Assembly: GCA_002238565.1 (NCBI GenBank)
Contig: MPMP01000045.1
Location: 1-38,406 of the forward strand
DNA: 38,406 nt
Direction of reading: 5' to 3'
Source: Albidovulum sp. bin36
GTDB taxonomy: Bacteria > Pseudomonadota > Alphaproteobacteria > Rhodobacterales > Rhodobacteraceae
The position numbers and the translations under genes were made by a program. The stretch's first letter is position 1. Every line of letters begins with the position of its first letter. Positions 25,099 through 33,409 of this stretch are shown one piece after another. Under the pieces are notes generated by a model. The model worked only from the letters and a program-made list of their open reading frames with translations, did not search any database and was not told where the DNA came from.

Positions 25099-26052
25099 AT
25101 GAACGTAAAAATTCTTTGCGCTAGCATTGCCGGCGCAGCGGCGCTTCTAGCCGCTCCCGCGCAGGCGGATGAATACCCGTCCAAGACCATCGAAGTCGTA
25201 ACCCACGCGGGCGCCGGGGGCGGCACGGACGTAACGACGCGAATGATGATGCTTCGCGCTCGCAGAGAACTTGGCCAAGACATGGTCGTTGTCAACAAGC
25301 GAGGCGGCGGCGGATCCACGGCGATGGACTACTACATCACCTTGCCGGCGGATGGATATACGATCCTAACCTATACGATCGGCCACGCGGCCGTCATGGC
25401 AAAGGGTAAGACCGACATGAAGCTCGAGGACTTGCGTCCGATCGCGAGGGGAACGGACGATCCTCAGATACTCATGGTGCGCTGCGGCGCCTACGAATCC
25501 GCCGAGGCGTTCGTAGAAGCGCAAAGGGAAACGCCGATCGCATACGGAACGACGCATGTCGCCAACATCGACGACGTTTCAGCTTTCATGTTTACAAAGA
25601 AGGGCGGCATGGCCACGCCTAAAATCGTGCCCTTCGACGGTGGCGGCGAGTTGGCGACCCAGCTGGTCGCGGGAGCCGTCGACGCAGCCGTGCTGAATCT
25701 CGCTGAAGCCGGCTCGCAGATCGATGCCGGCGAGATTTGCCCGATAGTCGTTCTGGCGGACGAAAGAATGGCTGCTCTCGCGGATGTCAAGACCGCGAAG
25801 GAGATGGGAATTCCGGTCAGCTTTTCCACCGTGCGCGGATTCGTCGTCCACAAGGATACGCCGGACGACGTGGCGGAAAAAATTGAAGCCGCATTGATCA
25901 ACGCCATGAACCATGCGGTCTACCAGAGCTTTCTGACCGCCGTGGGACTCGATTCGACGTCGGTCGCCGGATCGGACGTCTGGGGCAACCAGATCGGCAC
26001 CATGGTTACGGACATGGAATCGGCGCTTAAGGAACTCGGATTTATTGAGTAG
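25099..26052 (+). CDS. tctC: Tripartite tricarboxylate transporter substrate-binding protein (TctC/Bug family)
   Basis: Periplasmic receptor of a TTT system, 317 aa. The signal peptide ends near residue 23 (LLAAPAQA-DEYPSK). Bug-family features follow: YPSKTIEVVTHAGAGGGTD, the first strand and glycine-rich ligand loop; the VVNKRGGGGSTAMDY block, where many relatives have V-N--GGGG--G; and FDGGGELATQLVAG near 180. It should carry a carboxylated compound to TctAB. Given the dehydratase and aldolase genes in the same operon, an aldonate or similar acid sugar is the best guess (inference). Only a weak GAGAG ribosome site is seen before the ATG. A strong hairpin follows the stop. Confidence 0.9.
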   Translation: MNVKILCASIAGAAALLAAPAQADEYPSKTIEVVTHAGAGGGTDVTTRMMMLRARRELGQDMVVVNKRGGGGSTAMDYYITLPADGYTILTYTIGHAAVMAKGKTDMKLEDLRPIARGTDDPQILMVRCGAYESAEAFVEAQRETPIAYGTTHVANIDDVSAFMFTKKGGMATPKIVPFDGGGELATQLVAGAVDAAVLNLAEAGSQIDAGEICPIVVLADERMAALADVKTAKEMGIPVSFSTVRGFVVHKDTPDDVAEKIEAALINAMNHAVYQSFLTAVGLDSTSVAGSDVWGNQIGTMVTDMESALKELGFIE

Positions 26053-26064
26053 ACTTGTAAAAGT

Positions 26065-26092
26065 GGCGCGGCGAATGCGAACTCGCCGCGCC
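26065..26092 (+). terminator. Intercistronic GC hairpin between tctC and tctB
   Basis: A perfect 10-bp stem GGCGCGGCGA/TCGCCGCGCC with an 8-base loop, 12 bases after the tctC stop and 44 bases before tctB. No T-run, so probably an attenuator or 3' stabiliser favouring tctC expression. Confidence 0.6.
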
Positions 26093-26136
26093 CGAACTTG
26101 CATGCCGAGCGTTTTTGAAGGATTCGGGCGGCGGCG

Positions 26137-26598
26137 ATGAAGGCGGCCCGTGATATCGCAAGCCGTTACTGGCTGCCTGCGGGCATTGCGGCGTTCTGCG
26201 CCGCCGTGTTTTGGTCCGCCAACTACTTCGAACGCGTTCCTCCGATACTGAAGCGCGGAATACAGCCGTCGGATTTTCCCCAGCTGGTCTGCGGCCTCAT
26301 AATTTTCCTGTCGCTCCTGCTGGCTCTCGGCAAAGAAGCGCCGAGGCCGAAACCGCTCGCTCGCGAGGCAATGCTGTCGATGGCTCTCATGGCCGGATTC
26401 GTCGCCGCGGCCGCCGTCGACCTGTTTCTGGCGCTTGGAATTTTCGCGGCCTCGCTTTCCGCTCTCTGGGGAGAACGGCGCGCCGGCGTTCTGCTGGGAG
26501 TCGGCGTCGCCTTGCCCGCCTGCGTGTTTCTGCTTTTCGACCAGGTATTCAGAATACGGTTTCCGCGGGGCGTTCTTACCAGCATCTGGTACGGCTGA
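26137..26598 (+). CDS. tctB: Tripartite tricarboxylate transporter small membrane subunit (TctB family)
   Basis: Small inner-membrane subunit of 153 aa with four predicted spans: residues about 13-30, 47-63, 80-105 and 115-135. The family is poorly conserved in sequence; the assignment rests on size, topology, the ending FDQVFRIRFPRG (relatives commonly have F--V---RFP-G) and its position between tctC and tctA. The start is ATG 26137; the stop is four bases before the GTG of tctA, suggesting coupling. Confidence 0.85.
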   Translation: MKAARDIASRYWLPAGIAAFCAAVFWSANYFERVPPILKRGIQPSDFPQLVCGLIIFLSLLLALGKEAPRPKPLAREAMLSMALMAGFVAAAAVDLFLALGIFAASLSALWGERRAGVLLGVGVALPACVFLLFDQVFRIRFPRGVLTSIWYG

Positions 26599-26602
26599 TC
26601 CC

Positions 26603-28117
26603 GTGGAGGCTGCGCTATCCGGATTGGCGGCGCTTGCCGAGCCCGGCCTTTTGCTCCTTGTCCTGGCTGCGACTCTGGGCGGCGTCATTATCGGCGCGCT
26701 TCCGGGCCTGAACGCGACGACAGGCGCGGCGCTTCTCCTGCCGTTCACGCTAACGATGGACCCGGTCGCGGCGATCGCGGTTCTCGCAACCATTTACTGC
26801 TCGGCGACATTCGCCGGCGCGATAACCGCAATACTAATCAACACGCCGGGAACGTCCGCCAGCGCCGCGACGTGCCTCGACGGATATCCGATGGCGCAGC
26901 GCGGCGAGGCGGGACGGGCTCTTGGAATGGCCGCCGTATCTTCGACGATCGGCGGAATCGTAAGCGTGATCTGCCTGATGCTGGCCGCCCCGCTGCTCGC
27001 TCGCGCGGCCTACAATTTCGCGCCGCCCGAGTACTTCGCGCTTACGCTTTTCGGACTGTCTATGCTGGCATCGATCGGCGACGGCAACCCGTTGAAGAAT
27101 CTGATTTCCGGGGCTTTCGGCATTTTGCTCGCCACGGTTGGAATCGACCTTCTAACCGATGTCGAGCGATTCACCTTCGGCATGTCGGAACTTACAACGG
27201 GCATCGGATTCGTACCTGTAATGATCGGGATATTCGGGATTTCGGAATTGCTGCTGCAGTCGAATGCGCTGGATGCCGTGCGCGAACGAATAGCCATGAA
27301 GACGATCCGGCTGCCGAGTCGAGAAGATTATCGAAAAACCTGGAAGACGATCGCGAGATCGTCCGGAATCGGCACCTTTATCGGCATCCTCCCGGCGGAG
27401 GGGGCGACGGTCGCGTCGATGATCGGCTACAACGAAGCCAAGAGATGGTCCAAGACTCCCGAGGAATTCGGGAAAGGCGCGATCGAAGGCATCGCCGGCT
27501 CCGAAGCGGCGAACAACGCCGCGACCGGCGGCGCGATGGTGCCGACGCTGGCTCTGGGCATTCCGGGAAGCCCGACGGCCGCCGTCATACTGGCGGGCTT
27601 GATGGTGCACGGCCTCCGCCCCGGCCCGGCGATGTTCACGGAGCAGGCGGAATTCGCATTCGCAATTTTCTGGTCCATGATGCTCGTCAATGTGCTGTTT
27701 TTCGGAATCGGGCTGGCCGGAGCCAGAATCTTCGCGCGGGTTACGTTGATTCCGACGCGGGTTCTCTGGCCTTGCGTCTTTGTTTTTTCCGTCGTAGGGG
27801 CATACTCGCTCGATCAGTCGATGCTGGATGTCTGGATCGCGCTTGCCGCGGGAGTCATTGGCTTCTTCATGCGGCGCTACGGGTTCTCGGTCGTGCCTCT
27901 GGCAATCGGACTCATTCTGGGCGAAATGCTGGAAACGCGACTCGGCCAAAGCATGGTGATGCTCGACGAAAAATGGTGGCTCCTTTTTACGCGACCGCTG
28001 GCCCTCTTTTTCTTCGTGCTGACAGCAGTCGCCCTGTTCGGCCCCCCAATTTGGAGAACGGCGTCGAAGTTCGCAGGCCGCCCGGCAAATTCAGGAAGGA
28101 AAAATGACCAAAATTAA
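26603..28117 (+). CDS. tctA: Tripartite tricarboxylate transporter large permease (TctA family)
   Basis: Large inner-membrane permease, 504 aa, about 11-12 spans, the usual length. The start is GTG 26603, 4 bases after tctB; the open frame extends upstream only inside tctB. Signatures: [20 protein letters not shown] near residue 25, [20 protein letters not shown] near 75, [23 protein letters not shown] near 260, and [33 protein letters not shown] near 300 (shown by its parts EAANNA and LGIPGSPT). It works with TctC and TctB to import a carboxylate with an ion gradient. It overlaps the following dehydratase by 14 bases. Confidence 0.94.
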   Translation: MEAALSGLAALAEPGLLLLVLAATLGGVIIGALPGLNATTGAALLLPFTLTMDPVAAIAVLATIYCSATFAGAITAILINTPGTSASAATCLDGYPMAQRGEAGRALGMAAVSSTIGGIVSVICLMLAAPLLARAAYNFAPPEYFALTLFGLSMLASIGDGNPLKNLISGAFGILLATVGIDLLTDVERFTFGMSELTTGIGFVPVMIGIFGISELLLQSNALDAVRERIAMKTIRLPSREDYRKTWKTIARSSGIGTFIGILPAEGATVASMIGYNEAKRWSKTPEEFGKGAIEGIAGSEAANNAATGGAMVPTLALGIPGSPTAAVILAGLMVHGLRPGPAMFTEQAEFAFAIFWSMMLVNVLFFGIGLAGARIFARVTLIPTRVLWPCVFVFSVVGAYSLDQSMLDVWIALAAGVIGFFMRRYGFSVVPLAIGLILGEMLETRLGQSMVMLDEKWWLLFTRPLALFFFVLTAVALFGPPIWRTASKFAGRPANSGRKNDQN

Positions 28118-29276
28118 ATCAGTTCGCGCGCGCGTTTGGAATTGGACGGGACCGACCGTCCCGCCTCAGGCGAATTTTTGCACGAACGCCGGAGACGCCC
28201 TCTGGGACAGGGGCGATTCGATGCATAGCTTTAGATTCCATCAATGGCTCACTTGCGAGGTTGAAGCCGAATCGGGCGAAATCGGAATCGGCAATGCCGC
28301 TCTTGCGCCCGTTCTGGTCAAGGCGGCCATCGACAACTATTACGCCCCTCTCGTCGTCGGCGAAGACCCTTTCGACTACGCCTTCCTTTGGGAGCGGATG
28401 TATCGCAAGACAATGGCCTGGGGCCGCAAGGGCGTCGGCATGACGGCGATCAGCGCCGTGGACATCGCTATCTGGGACTTGATGGGCCAGCTCGTCGGCA
28501 AGCCAGTATTCAAATTGCTGGGCGGACGCACCAAGGAAAAGATCCCGGTCTACTATTCCAAGCTTTATTCGGACACCGTCGACAACATGCAGGCCGAAGC
28601 GTCTTCCGCCCTCGGCGAAGGATACAAGGCGTTCAAAATGCGCTTCGGCTTCGGACCCAAAGACGGCATGGCGGGAATGCGCGAGAATCTGCGACGGGTC
28701 GAAGCCGTGCGGGAAGTTGTCGGATACGACACCGACCTCATGGTCGAGGCCTATATGGGGTGGAATCTGGACTATTGTCGCCGCATGCTTCCGAAGCTGG
28801 AAAAATACGAGCCGAGATGGCTGGAGGAACCGGTTATCGCCGATGACATTCACGGCTACGCCGCGCTAAACGCCGGTCCGATTCCGATTTCCGGCGGCGA
28901 GCACGAATACACTTTGTTCGGGTTCCGCCAGCTTCTCGACGCTCGCGCGGTTTCCGTCGTTCAGTACGACACCAACAGGGTCGGCGGAATAACCGCCGCC
29001 CACAAGATCAACGCGCTCGCGGAAGCCTACCAGATCCCGGTGATTCCGCACGCGGGGCAGGTTCACAACTATCACCTGACGATGTCGAGCCCGAACTGCC
29101 CCATGTCCGAGCATTTCCCGGTATTCGACGTAGAGATCGGCAACGAGCTTTTCTACTACATTTTCGAAGGAGATCCGGAAGCGCGCGACGGATTCCTCGA
29201 TCTGGACGAGGCCGCGCCGGGGCTGGGCATCCGCATTACCGACAAGCATGCGGACAATTTCGAAATTCAGGAATAG
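28104..29276 (+). CDS. Enolase-superfamily sugar-acid dehydratase (L-rhamnonate dehydratase-like)
   Basis: Mandelate racemase/muconate lactonising subgroup, 390 aa, expected to dehydrate an aldonate to a 2-keto-3-deoxy acid in the cytoplasm. By eye it is closest to the RhmD-like group: [11 protein letters not shown] (178-188, where RhmD has KMPTHWGP), WLEEP (239-243), GGEHE (264-268, metal Glu266) and IPHAGQ with His316 as likely acid/base. The first metal-ligand strand reads LMVEAYMGW, so Glu215 sits where mandelate racemase has Asp. The start ATG 28104 overlaps tctA by 14 bases and has AAGGAAAA before it. Coupling to the carboxylate importer argues that this enzyme acts on the imported acid. 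Confidence 0.82.
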   Translation: MTKIKSVRARVWNWTGPTVPPQANFCTNAGDALWDRGDSMHSFRFHQWLTCEVEAESGEIGIGNAALAPVLVKAAIDNYYAPLVVGEDPFDYAFLWERMYRKTMAWGRKGVGMTAISAVDIAIWDLMGQLVGKPVFKLLGGRTKEKIPVYYSKLYSDTVDNMQAEASSALGEGYKAFKMRFGFGPKDGMAGMRENLRRVEAVREVVGYDTDLMVEAYMGWNLDYCRRMLPKLEKYEPRWLEEPVIADDIHGYAALNAGPIPISGGEHEYTLFGFRQLLDARAVSVVQYDTNRVGGITAAHKINALAEAYQIPVIPHAGQVHNYHLTMSSPNCPMSEHFPVFDVEIGNELFYYIFEGDPEARDGFLDLDEAAPGLGIRITDKHADNFEIQE

Positions 29277-29388
29277 CCGATCGAGCGCCTTTCCCGCATC
29301 CCGAAGGCGCAGTTTCCAAATTGCGAGGCAAGCCGCGCATCGCGAACCCAATTATCGCGACGGCAGCCATGTTCACGGGGATTAGAAT

Positions 29389-30306
29389 ATGACGAATCGC
29401 GCCTACGCCGGGGCATGGCCCGTCGCGCCGACGCCGTTCAGCGAAAACGGCGCCGTCGACTTCGAAGGGATGCGGCGAGTTCTCGACTGCATGATCGACC
29501 AGAAGGCGAACGGGATTTGCATCCTCGCAAACTACTCGGAACAATTCCTGCTGTCCGACGAGGAGCGGAGCGAGCTGTCGCGCCTCTGCCTAGAGCATGT
29601 GGCCGGCCGGACACCCGTAATTTTGACAGTGAGCCATTTCGCGACCGACATCGCGGTCGAGCGAACCCGCTTTGCCAAGGATCTCGGCGCAGCTGCCGTC
29701 ATGGCGATGCCTCCGTATCACGGCGCCTTGCTTAAGGGCAGTCAGGAGCAGACGTTCGAGCAGTTCTCCCGAATTGGCGAGGTCGGCATTCCGGTCATGG
29801 TTCAGGACGCGCCTCTTTCCGGCGTCGACATGCCCGCGGACCTGCTCGCGAAAATGGCGCGGGAACTGGAGTGGGTGCGCCTATTCAAAATCGAGTGCCC
29901 GGGAGCCGCGTCCAAATTGCGCAAGCTTCTCGAACTTGGAGGCGATCTCATCGAAGGCCCGTTCGACGGCGAGGAAGGCATTACGCTGCTGGCCGATTTG
30001 GATGCGGGAGCGACGGGCTGCATGTCTTCGGCGCTGATTCCCGAATTGATCGGCGAGGTGGTCTCCCTCTATCTTTGCGGTCGCCGCGATGCCGCCGAGG
30101 CTGCGTACAACAGGATTCTTCCGGTCATAAATTTCGAGAATCGGCAGTGCGGGTTTCGCGCGGCGAAATCCGCCATGCAGGCCGGCGGCGTCATCAAGTC
30201 CGACTTTTGCCGGCACCCGATTCCCCCGCTTCCGGTCGAAACGAAGAATACGCTGCTAGCCATGCTTTCCCAAGTCGATGCGGCGACGCTGAATTGGGGG
30301 CGCTAG
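29389..30306 (+). CDS. DapA-family lyase, probable 2-keto-3-deoxy-acid aldolase
   Basis: TIM-barrel Schiff-base aldolase family (DHDPS/NAL), 305 aa. Schiff-base Lys167 is present in RLFKIE. The usual tyrosine motif YN-P is replaced by VQDAPLSG (138-145), so it is unlikely to be a true dihydrodipicolinate synthase. This variant occurs in sugar-acid-linked relatives as far as I recall. EGPFDGEEGI and AGATGCMSSALIPEL follow later. It is 112 bases downstream of the dehydratase, same strand. Together they would form a dehydratase-then-aldolase route giving pyruvate plus an aldehyde (inference). Confidence 0.78.
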   Translation: MTNRAYAGAWPVAPTPFSENGAVDFEGMRRVLDCMIDQKANGICILANYSEQFLLSDEERSELSRLCLEHVAGRTPVILTVSHFATDIAVERTRFAKDLGAAAVMAMPPYHGALLKGSQEQTFEQFSRIGEVGIPVMVQDAPLSGVDMPADLLAKMARELEWVRLFKIECPGAASKLRKLLELGGDLIEGPFDGEEGITLLADLDAGATGCMSSALIPELIGEVVSLYLCGRRDAAEAAYNRILPVINFENRQCGFRAAKSAMQAGGVIKSDFCRHPIPPLPVETKNTLLAMLSQVDAATLNWGR

Positions 30307-30346
30307 ACCCGCCTCCGCGCCTTGCGATTTAAAACCTCGCGGCGAT

Positions 30347-31372
30347 TCACCGCGTCGTCACGCCGTCGGCCTTTCGCCAGTTTCCGGCCATTTCGCAGAC
30401 GGTCCCAAAGGCGGCGCACATCGCCTTGACATCCGCAACCCCCTTCCCGGCGATATCGAACGCGGTTCCGTGAGCGGGCGTGGCGACGGGAACCGGCAAG
30501 CCTCCCAAAACCGATACGCCCCGATCGAATCCCATGAGCTTCAGCGCGATCTGGCCCTGGTCGTGATACATTGTCACGACCGCGTCGATCTCGCCCGCCT
30601 TCGCCTTCAGAAATACCGTGTCGGACGGCCAGGGTCCGTCCACCGCCAGTTGCCTGGCGGCCATTTTTTCCACGGCGGGGCGAATGACCTCAATCTCTTC
30701 CCTGCCGAAATTCCCGCCGTCTCCCGCATGGGGATTCAGCGCCGCGACGGAAATTCGCGGCCGCTTGATCCCCGACCGGCGCAGAAGGTCGTGAATGAGA
30801 AGCACCGCTTCGCAGATTCTGTCCTCGCTGACGGTGTCGGCGACATCGCGCAAGGCAATGTGGCTCGTCGCCCGGCTGGTCCAGATGCCATCCATTGCAT
30901 TGACTTCGGAAATATAGTTTTCGACGCCGAGATAATCGGCGATGAAGTGCAGCTCGTCGTTGTGGCCGAGCCCCGCCAGATGCAGGGCTTCCTTGTTGAA
31001 CGGAGCGAAAAGAAGGCCCTCGACGATGCCGTCCTTCAAAAAATCGAGCGCCGTCGAAAGGCAATTCAAGGCGCAGGCGCCGCTAGCCCTCCGAACGCGA
31101 GCGACGGCGATGTCGTCCCGGTCGATCGTGTCGGTTTCGTACCACGCATAGGGACCCGCCCGGGTCCAATCGCTCGTCGGGTCGCAAGCTACCTTTGCGA
31201 AAGCCGCTCCGGACTGCTCTTCCCCCAATTCGAAGACATGGGAATCTCCGATCACCAAAATGTCGGCCTTTTCGGCCGATTCCGGATTCGAAAGCAGTTT
31301 GGCTACCAGTTCAGGACCGATGCCGCTCGGGTCGCCCGGGATTAACGCTAGCTTCGGCTTCCTCATTGACAT
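30347..31372 (-). CDS. PdxA-family dehydrogenase (4-hydroxythreonine-4-phosphate dehydrogenase-like, possibly PdxA2)
   Basis: NAD-dependent oxidative decarboxylase family, 341 aa. Signatures: GDPSGIGPE (residues 13-21), APFNKEALH near 125, NPHAGDGGNFGREE near 215, VTMYHDQGQIALK near 265, and TPAHGTAFDIAGKG near 305. True PdxA acts in pyridoxal phosphate synthesis. The PdxA2 branch acts on 4-phospho-D-threonate or erythronate in acid-sugar breakdown. The location among sugar-acid genes, with no pdxJ or ksgA neighbour, favours PdxA2, but the partner DUF1537 kinase is absent from the window. AAGGA lies 5 bases upstream of the ATG at 31372. It is convergent with the aldolase gene. Confidence 0.85.
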   Translation of the reverse strand: MSMRKPKLALIPGDPSGIGPELVAKLLSNPESAEKADILVIGDSHVFELGEEQSGAAFAKVACDPTSDWTRAGPYAWYETDTIDRDDIAVARVRRASGACALNCLSTALDFLKDGIVEGLLFAPFNKEALHLAGLGHNDELHFIADYLGVENYISEVNAMDGIWTSRATSHIALRDVADTVSEDRICEAVLLIHDLLRRSGIKRPRISVAALNPHAGDGGNFGREEIEVIRPAVEKMAARQLAVDGPWPSDTVFLKAKAGEIDAVVTMYHDQGQIALKLMGFDRGVSVLGGLPVPVATPAHGTAFDIAGKGVADVKAMCAAFGTVCEMAGNWRKADGVTTR

Positions 31373-31539
31373 CGCAGTCCTTGATTTTTTCCAGCTTTCC
31401 GCCGTCTAAACCCCGTCGTCTCGACGCGCAATCGATTACGGGCGCGAATTTCTCATGAATTCAACCGCGCGGTGAGTTTCGCCATCCGCTTTTTGCCGCT
31501 TCTTGACGACGACTGGCATGGAGCAGGCCGGTACGGAAT

Positions 31540-32358
31540 CTAGGGATAAGTCTCAGGTACGAATGTTTGAGAATCGAAGGGAGCTCGCTCGTATCCTTTC
31601 GATTTGGGCCGAGGCGGAAGCGGTACTTCCTCTACGGACCGAGCCTTGTACGGAATGTGGGAAAGCAAATGGTTGATGCAGTTGAGCCTTGCATGCATCT
31701 TTATGTCCGCATCGACTACGTACCACGGCGCCAGTTCCGTATCCGTCCGGGCGAACATCGTGTCCTTGGCTCGCGAAAACTCCTCCCAGCGGTTTCTCGC
31801 CTCCAGATCCATGGGGCTAAGCTTCCAGCGCTTGTGCGGCATGGAAGCGCGGCTTTGAAATCTTCGTTCCTGCATTTCGTCCGAAACGGAGAACCAGTAT
31901 TTGATGAGTACTATTCCGGATTGGACAAGCATCTCTTCGAACAGCGGGCATGACCTCAGGAATTCCTCGTACTCGTCGTCGGAGCAAAATCCCATGACTT
32001 TTTCGACGCCCGCGCGATTGTACCAGCTTCGGTCGAACAGCACTATTTCTCCCGCGCCGGGAAGGTGCGCCACATAGCGCTGGAAATACCATTGCGATTT
32101 TTCCTTCTCCGTAGGCGCCGGGAGAGCGACGACGCGGCAAATTCTGGGGCTGACGTACTGCGTAATTCGGTTGATCGTCCCGCCTTTCCCGGCGGCATCC
32201 CGGCCTTCGAAAATCACGGCGATCTTCTTCTTCTCGCTCTTGACCCAATCGGCTAGCACGACAAGCTCGCTCTGAAGCTTGAGCAATTCGCTCTCGTAGC
32301 GCCTTTTCGAGATTTTCGGTTTCGGGCGCTTGCCCGATGATTCCGAGGAACGCGACAT
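31540..32358 (-). CDS. ppk2: Polyphosphate kinase 2 (PPK2 family)
   Basis: Transfers phosphate between polyphosphate and nucleoside phosphates, 272 aa, a one-domain PPK2. Walker A FEGRDAAGKGGT (50-61), the Arg/Lys lid region (TEKEKSQWYFQRYVAHLP, 83-100), and Walker B IVLFDRSWYNRAGVE (105-119) are all intact. The length and the EGRDAAGKGG form suit class I, which prefers nucleoside diphosphates, but the class cannot be fixed by eye. The N-terminal tail is Ser/Lys-rich. It is divergent from the class II aldolase gene, with a 286-base gap that holds an extended -10 promoter for the latter. No neighbouring phosphate genes are present. Confidence 0.93.
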   Translation of the reverse strand: MSRSSESSGKRPKPKISKRRYESELLKLQSELVVLADWVKSEKKKIAVIFEGRDAAGKGGTINRITQYVSPRICRVVALPAPTEKEKSQWYFQRYVAHLPGAGEIVLFDRSWYNRAGVEKVMGFCSDDEYEEFLRSCPLFEEMLVQSGIVLIKYWFSVSDEMQERRFQSRASMPHKRWKLSPMDLEARNRWEEFSRAKDTMFARTDTELAPWYVVDADIKMHARLNCINHLLSHIPYKARSVEEVPLPPRPKSKGYERAPFDSQTFVPETYP

Positions 32359-32571
32359 TTGTTCGATTCCGATATCTTACCCGGCAAACCGGAACTGATT
32401 TGCGCATGCATTCTTCTCGTATTTTTCAAGATTGTCAATTGCCGGGATGCGCCGCGAAAATTTCGCGGCAAGCCTAGCGGAAAGCAGCCGCCCGGGCATT
32501 CGAGAATTCGCATCGCCTGAATAGAGCCGCTTCGATCGGCGCAAGATTATCGCCGGGATGCGGCAATTCTG

Positions 32572-32580
32572 TGCTATAGT
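32572..32580 (+). promoter_or_regulatory. Candidate extended -10 promoter of the class II aldolase gene
   Basis: TGC followed by TATAGT at 32575-32580 fits an extended -10 element (TGnTATAAT). No good -35 box is present at 17-18 bases upstream. It is about 65 bases before the ATG at 32645. Confidence 0.4.
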
Positions 32581-32644
32581 CTTCCGCGGAGCCGATGCGA
32601 GGACCTCCGAACCGGACTCGCGGCAAATTACGACGGAGAACTCA

Positions 32645-33409
32645 ATGAGCCTGCTAGCATTGGCGCCCCGCCCTAACGAACCCGACTACTGGGCGGAAAG
32701 GGCCGATCTCGCCGCCGCGTTTCGGTGGACGGCGCGCCTGAATATGCATGAAGCCGTCGCCAATCATTTCAGCCTGGCCGTCAATGAATCGGGAACGAAG
32801 TTCTTGATCAATCCCAATCAGCGGCACTTCGCTCTGCTGACCGCGTCGAGCCTGATGCTGCTTGACGCCGAGGATCCGACCACCATGGAGGGCGAAAACG
32901 CTCCGGACCCCACGGCCTGGGGCCTGCATGGCTCAATCCACAGAAAGTGCCCGAATGCGCGATGCGTCATGCATGTTCACTCTATTCACGCGACCGTTCT
33001 CGCTTGCCTTGCAGATTCGGAAATGCCTCCGATCGATCAGAACACCGCGATGTTCTACAATCGCACGGTCGTCGATGAGTCCTTCTCCGGGCTTGCCTTC
33101 GAAGAAAGCGGCGAAAGGTGCGCGACCATGCTCGCGGACACCGATAAAAAGGTCATGATCATGGGCAATCACGGTCTGCTGGTAATTGGCTCCAGCGTCG
33201 CGGATGCGTTTAATCGGATGTATTATTTCGAGAGAGCGGCCGAAACCTACATTCGCGCACTTCAGACCGGCAAGCCGCTTCGCGTGCTTCCGCACAGTAT
33301 CGCCGAAAAAACCGCGTCAGAACTGGAAAACTATCCGGACCAGTCCGAGAGGCATTTCGCCGAACTGAAAGCCATCCTTGATTCCGAGGGATCGAATTAC
33401 GCGGATTGA
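32645..33409 (+). CDS. Class II aldolase/adducin-family protein
   Basis: Zinc-dependent aldolase-fold protein, 254 aa. The start at 32645 has CGGAG 7-8 bases upstream and gives the usual MSLLALAPRPNEP-type opening; the frame continues upstream to 32558 without a ribosome site. Metal-binding histidines are visible as HVHSIH (His110, His112) and NHG (His176). The position that holds the catalytic Glu73 in fuculose-phosphate aldolase is Ala91 here (TAWGLHG), as appears common in this subgroup, so the reaction may not be a classical aldol cleavage. FACES: divergent from ppk2; same general region as the PdxA-like gene, with which it could share a sugar-acid pathway (weak inference). Confidence 0.85.
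   Translation: MSLLALAPRPNEPDYWAERADLAAAFRWTARLNMHEAVANHFSLAVNESGTKFLINPNQRHFALLTASSLMLLDAEDPTTMEGENAPDPTAWGLHGSIHRKCPNARCVMHVHSIHATVLACLADSEMPPIDQNTAMFYNRTVVDESFSGLAFEESGERCATMLADTDKKVMIMGNHGLLVIGSSVADAFNRMYYFERAAETYIRALQTGKPLRVLPHSIAEKTASELENYPDQSERHFAELKAILDSEGSNYAD

Noticed and set aside
25579..26793. 404-codon minus-strand open frame opposite tctC, tctB and tctA
   Set aside because: Antisense to three recognisable transporter genes, composition rich in Arg, Gly and Ser, no family resemblance.
26872..28107. 411-codon plus-strand open frame inside tctA in another frame
   Set aside because: Very Arg- and Gly-rich, no domain, while the overlapping TctA frame has clear family motifs.
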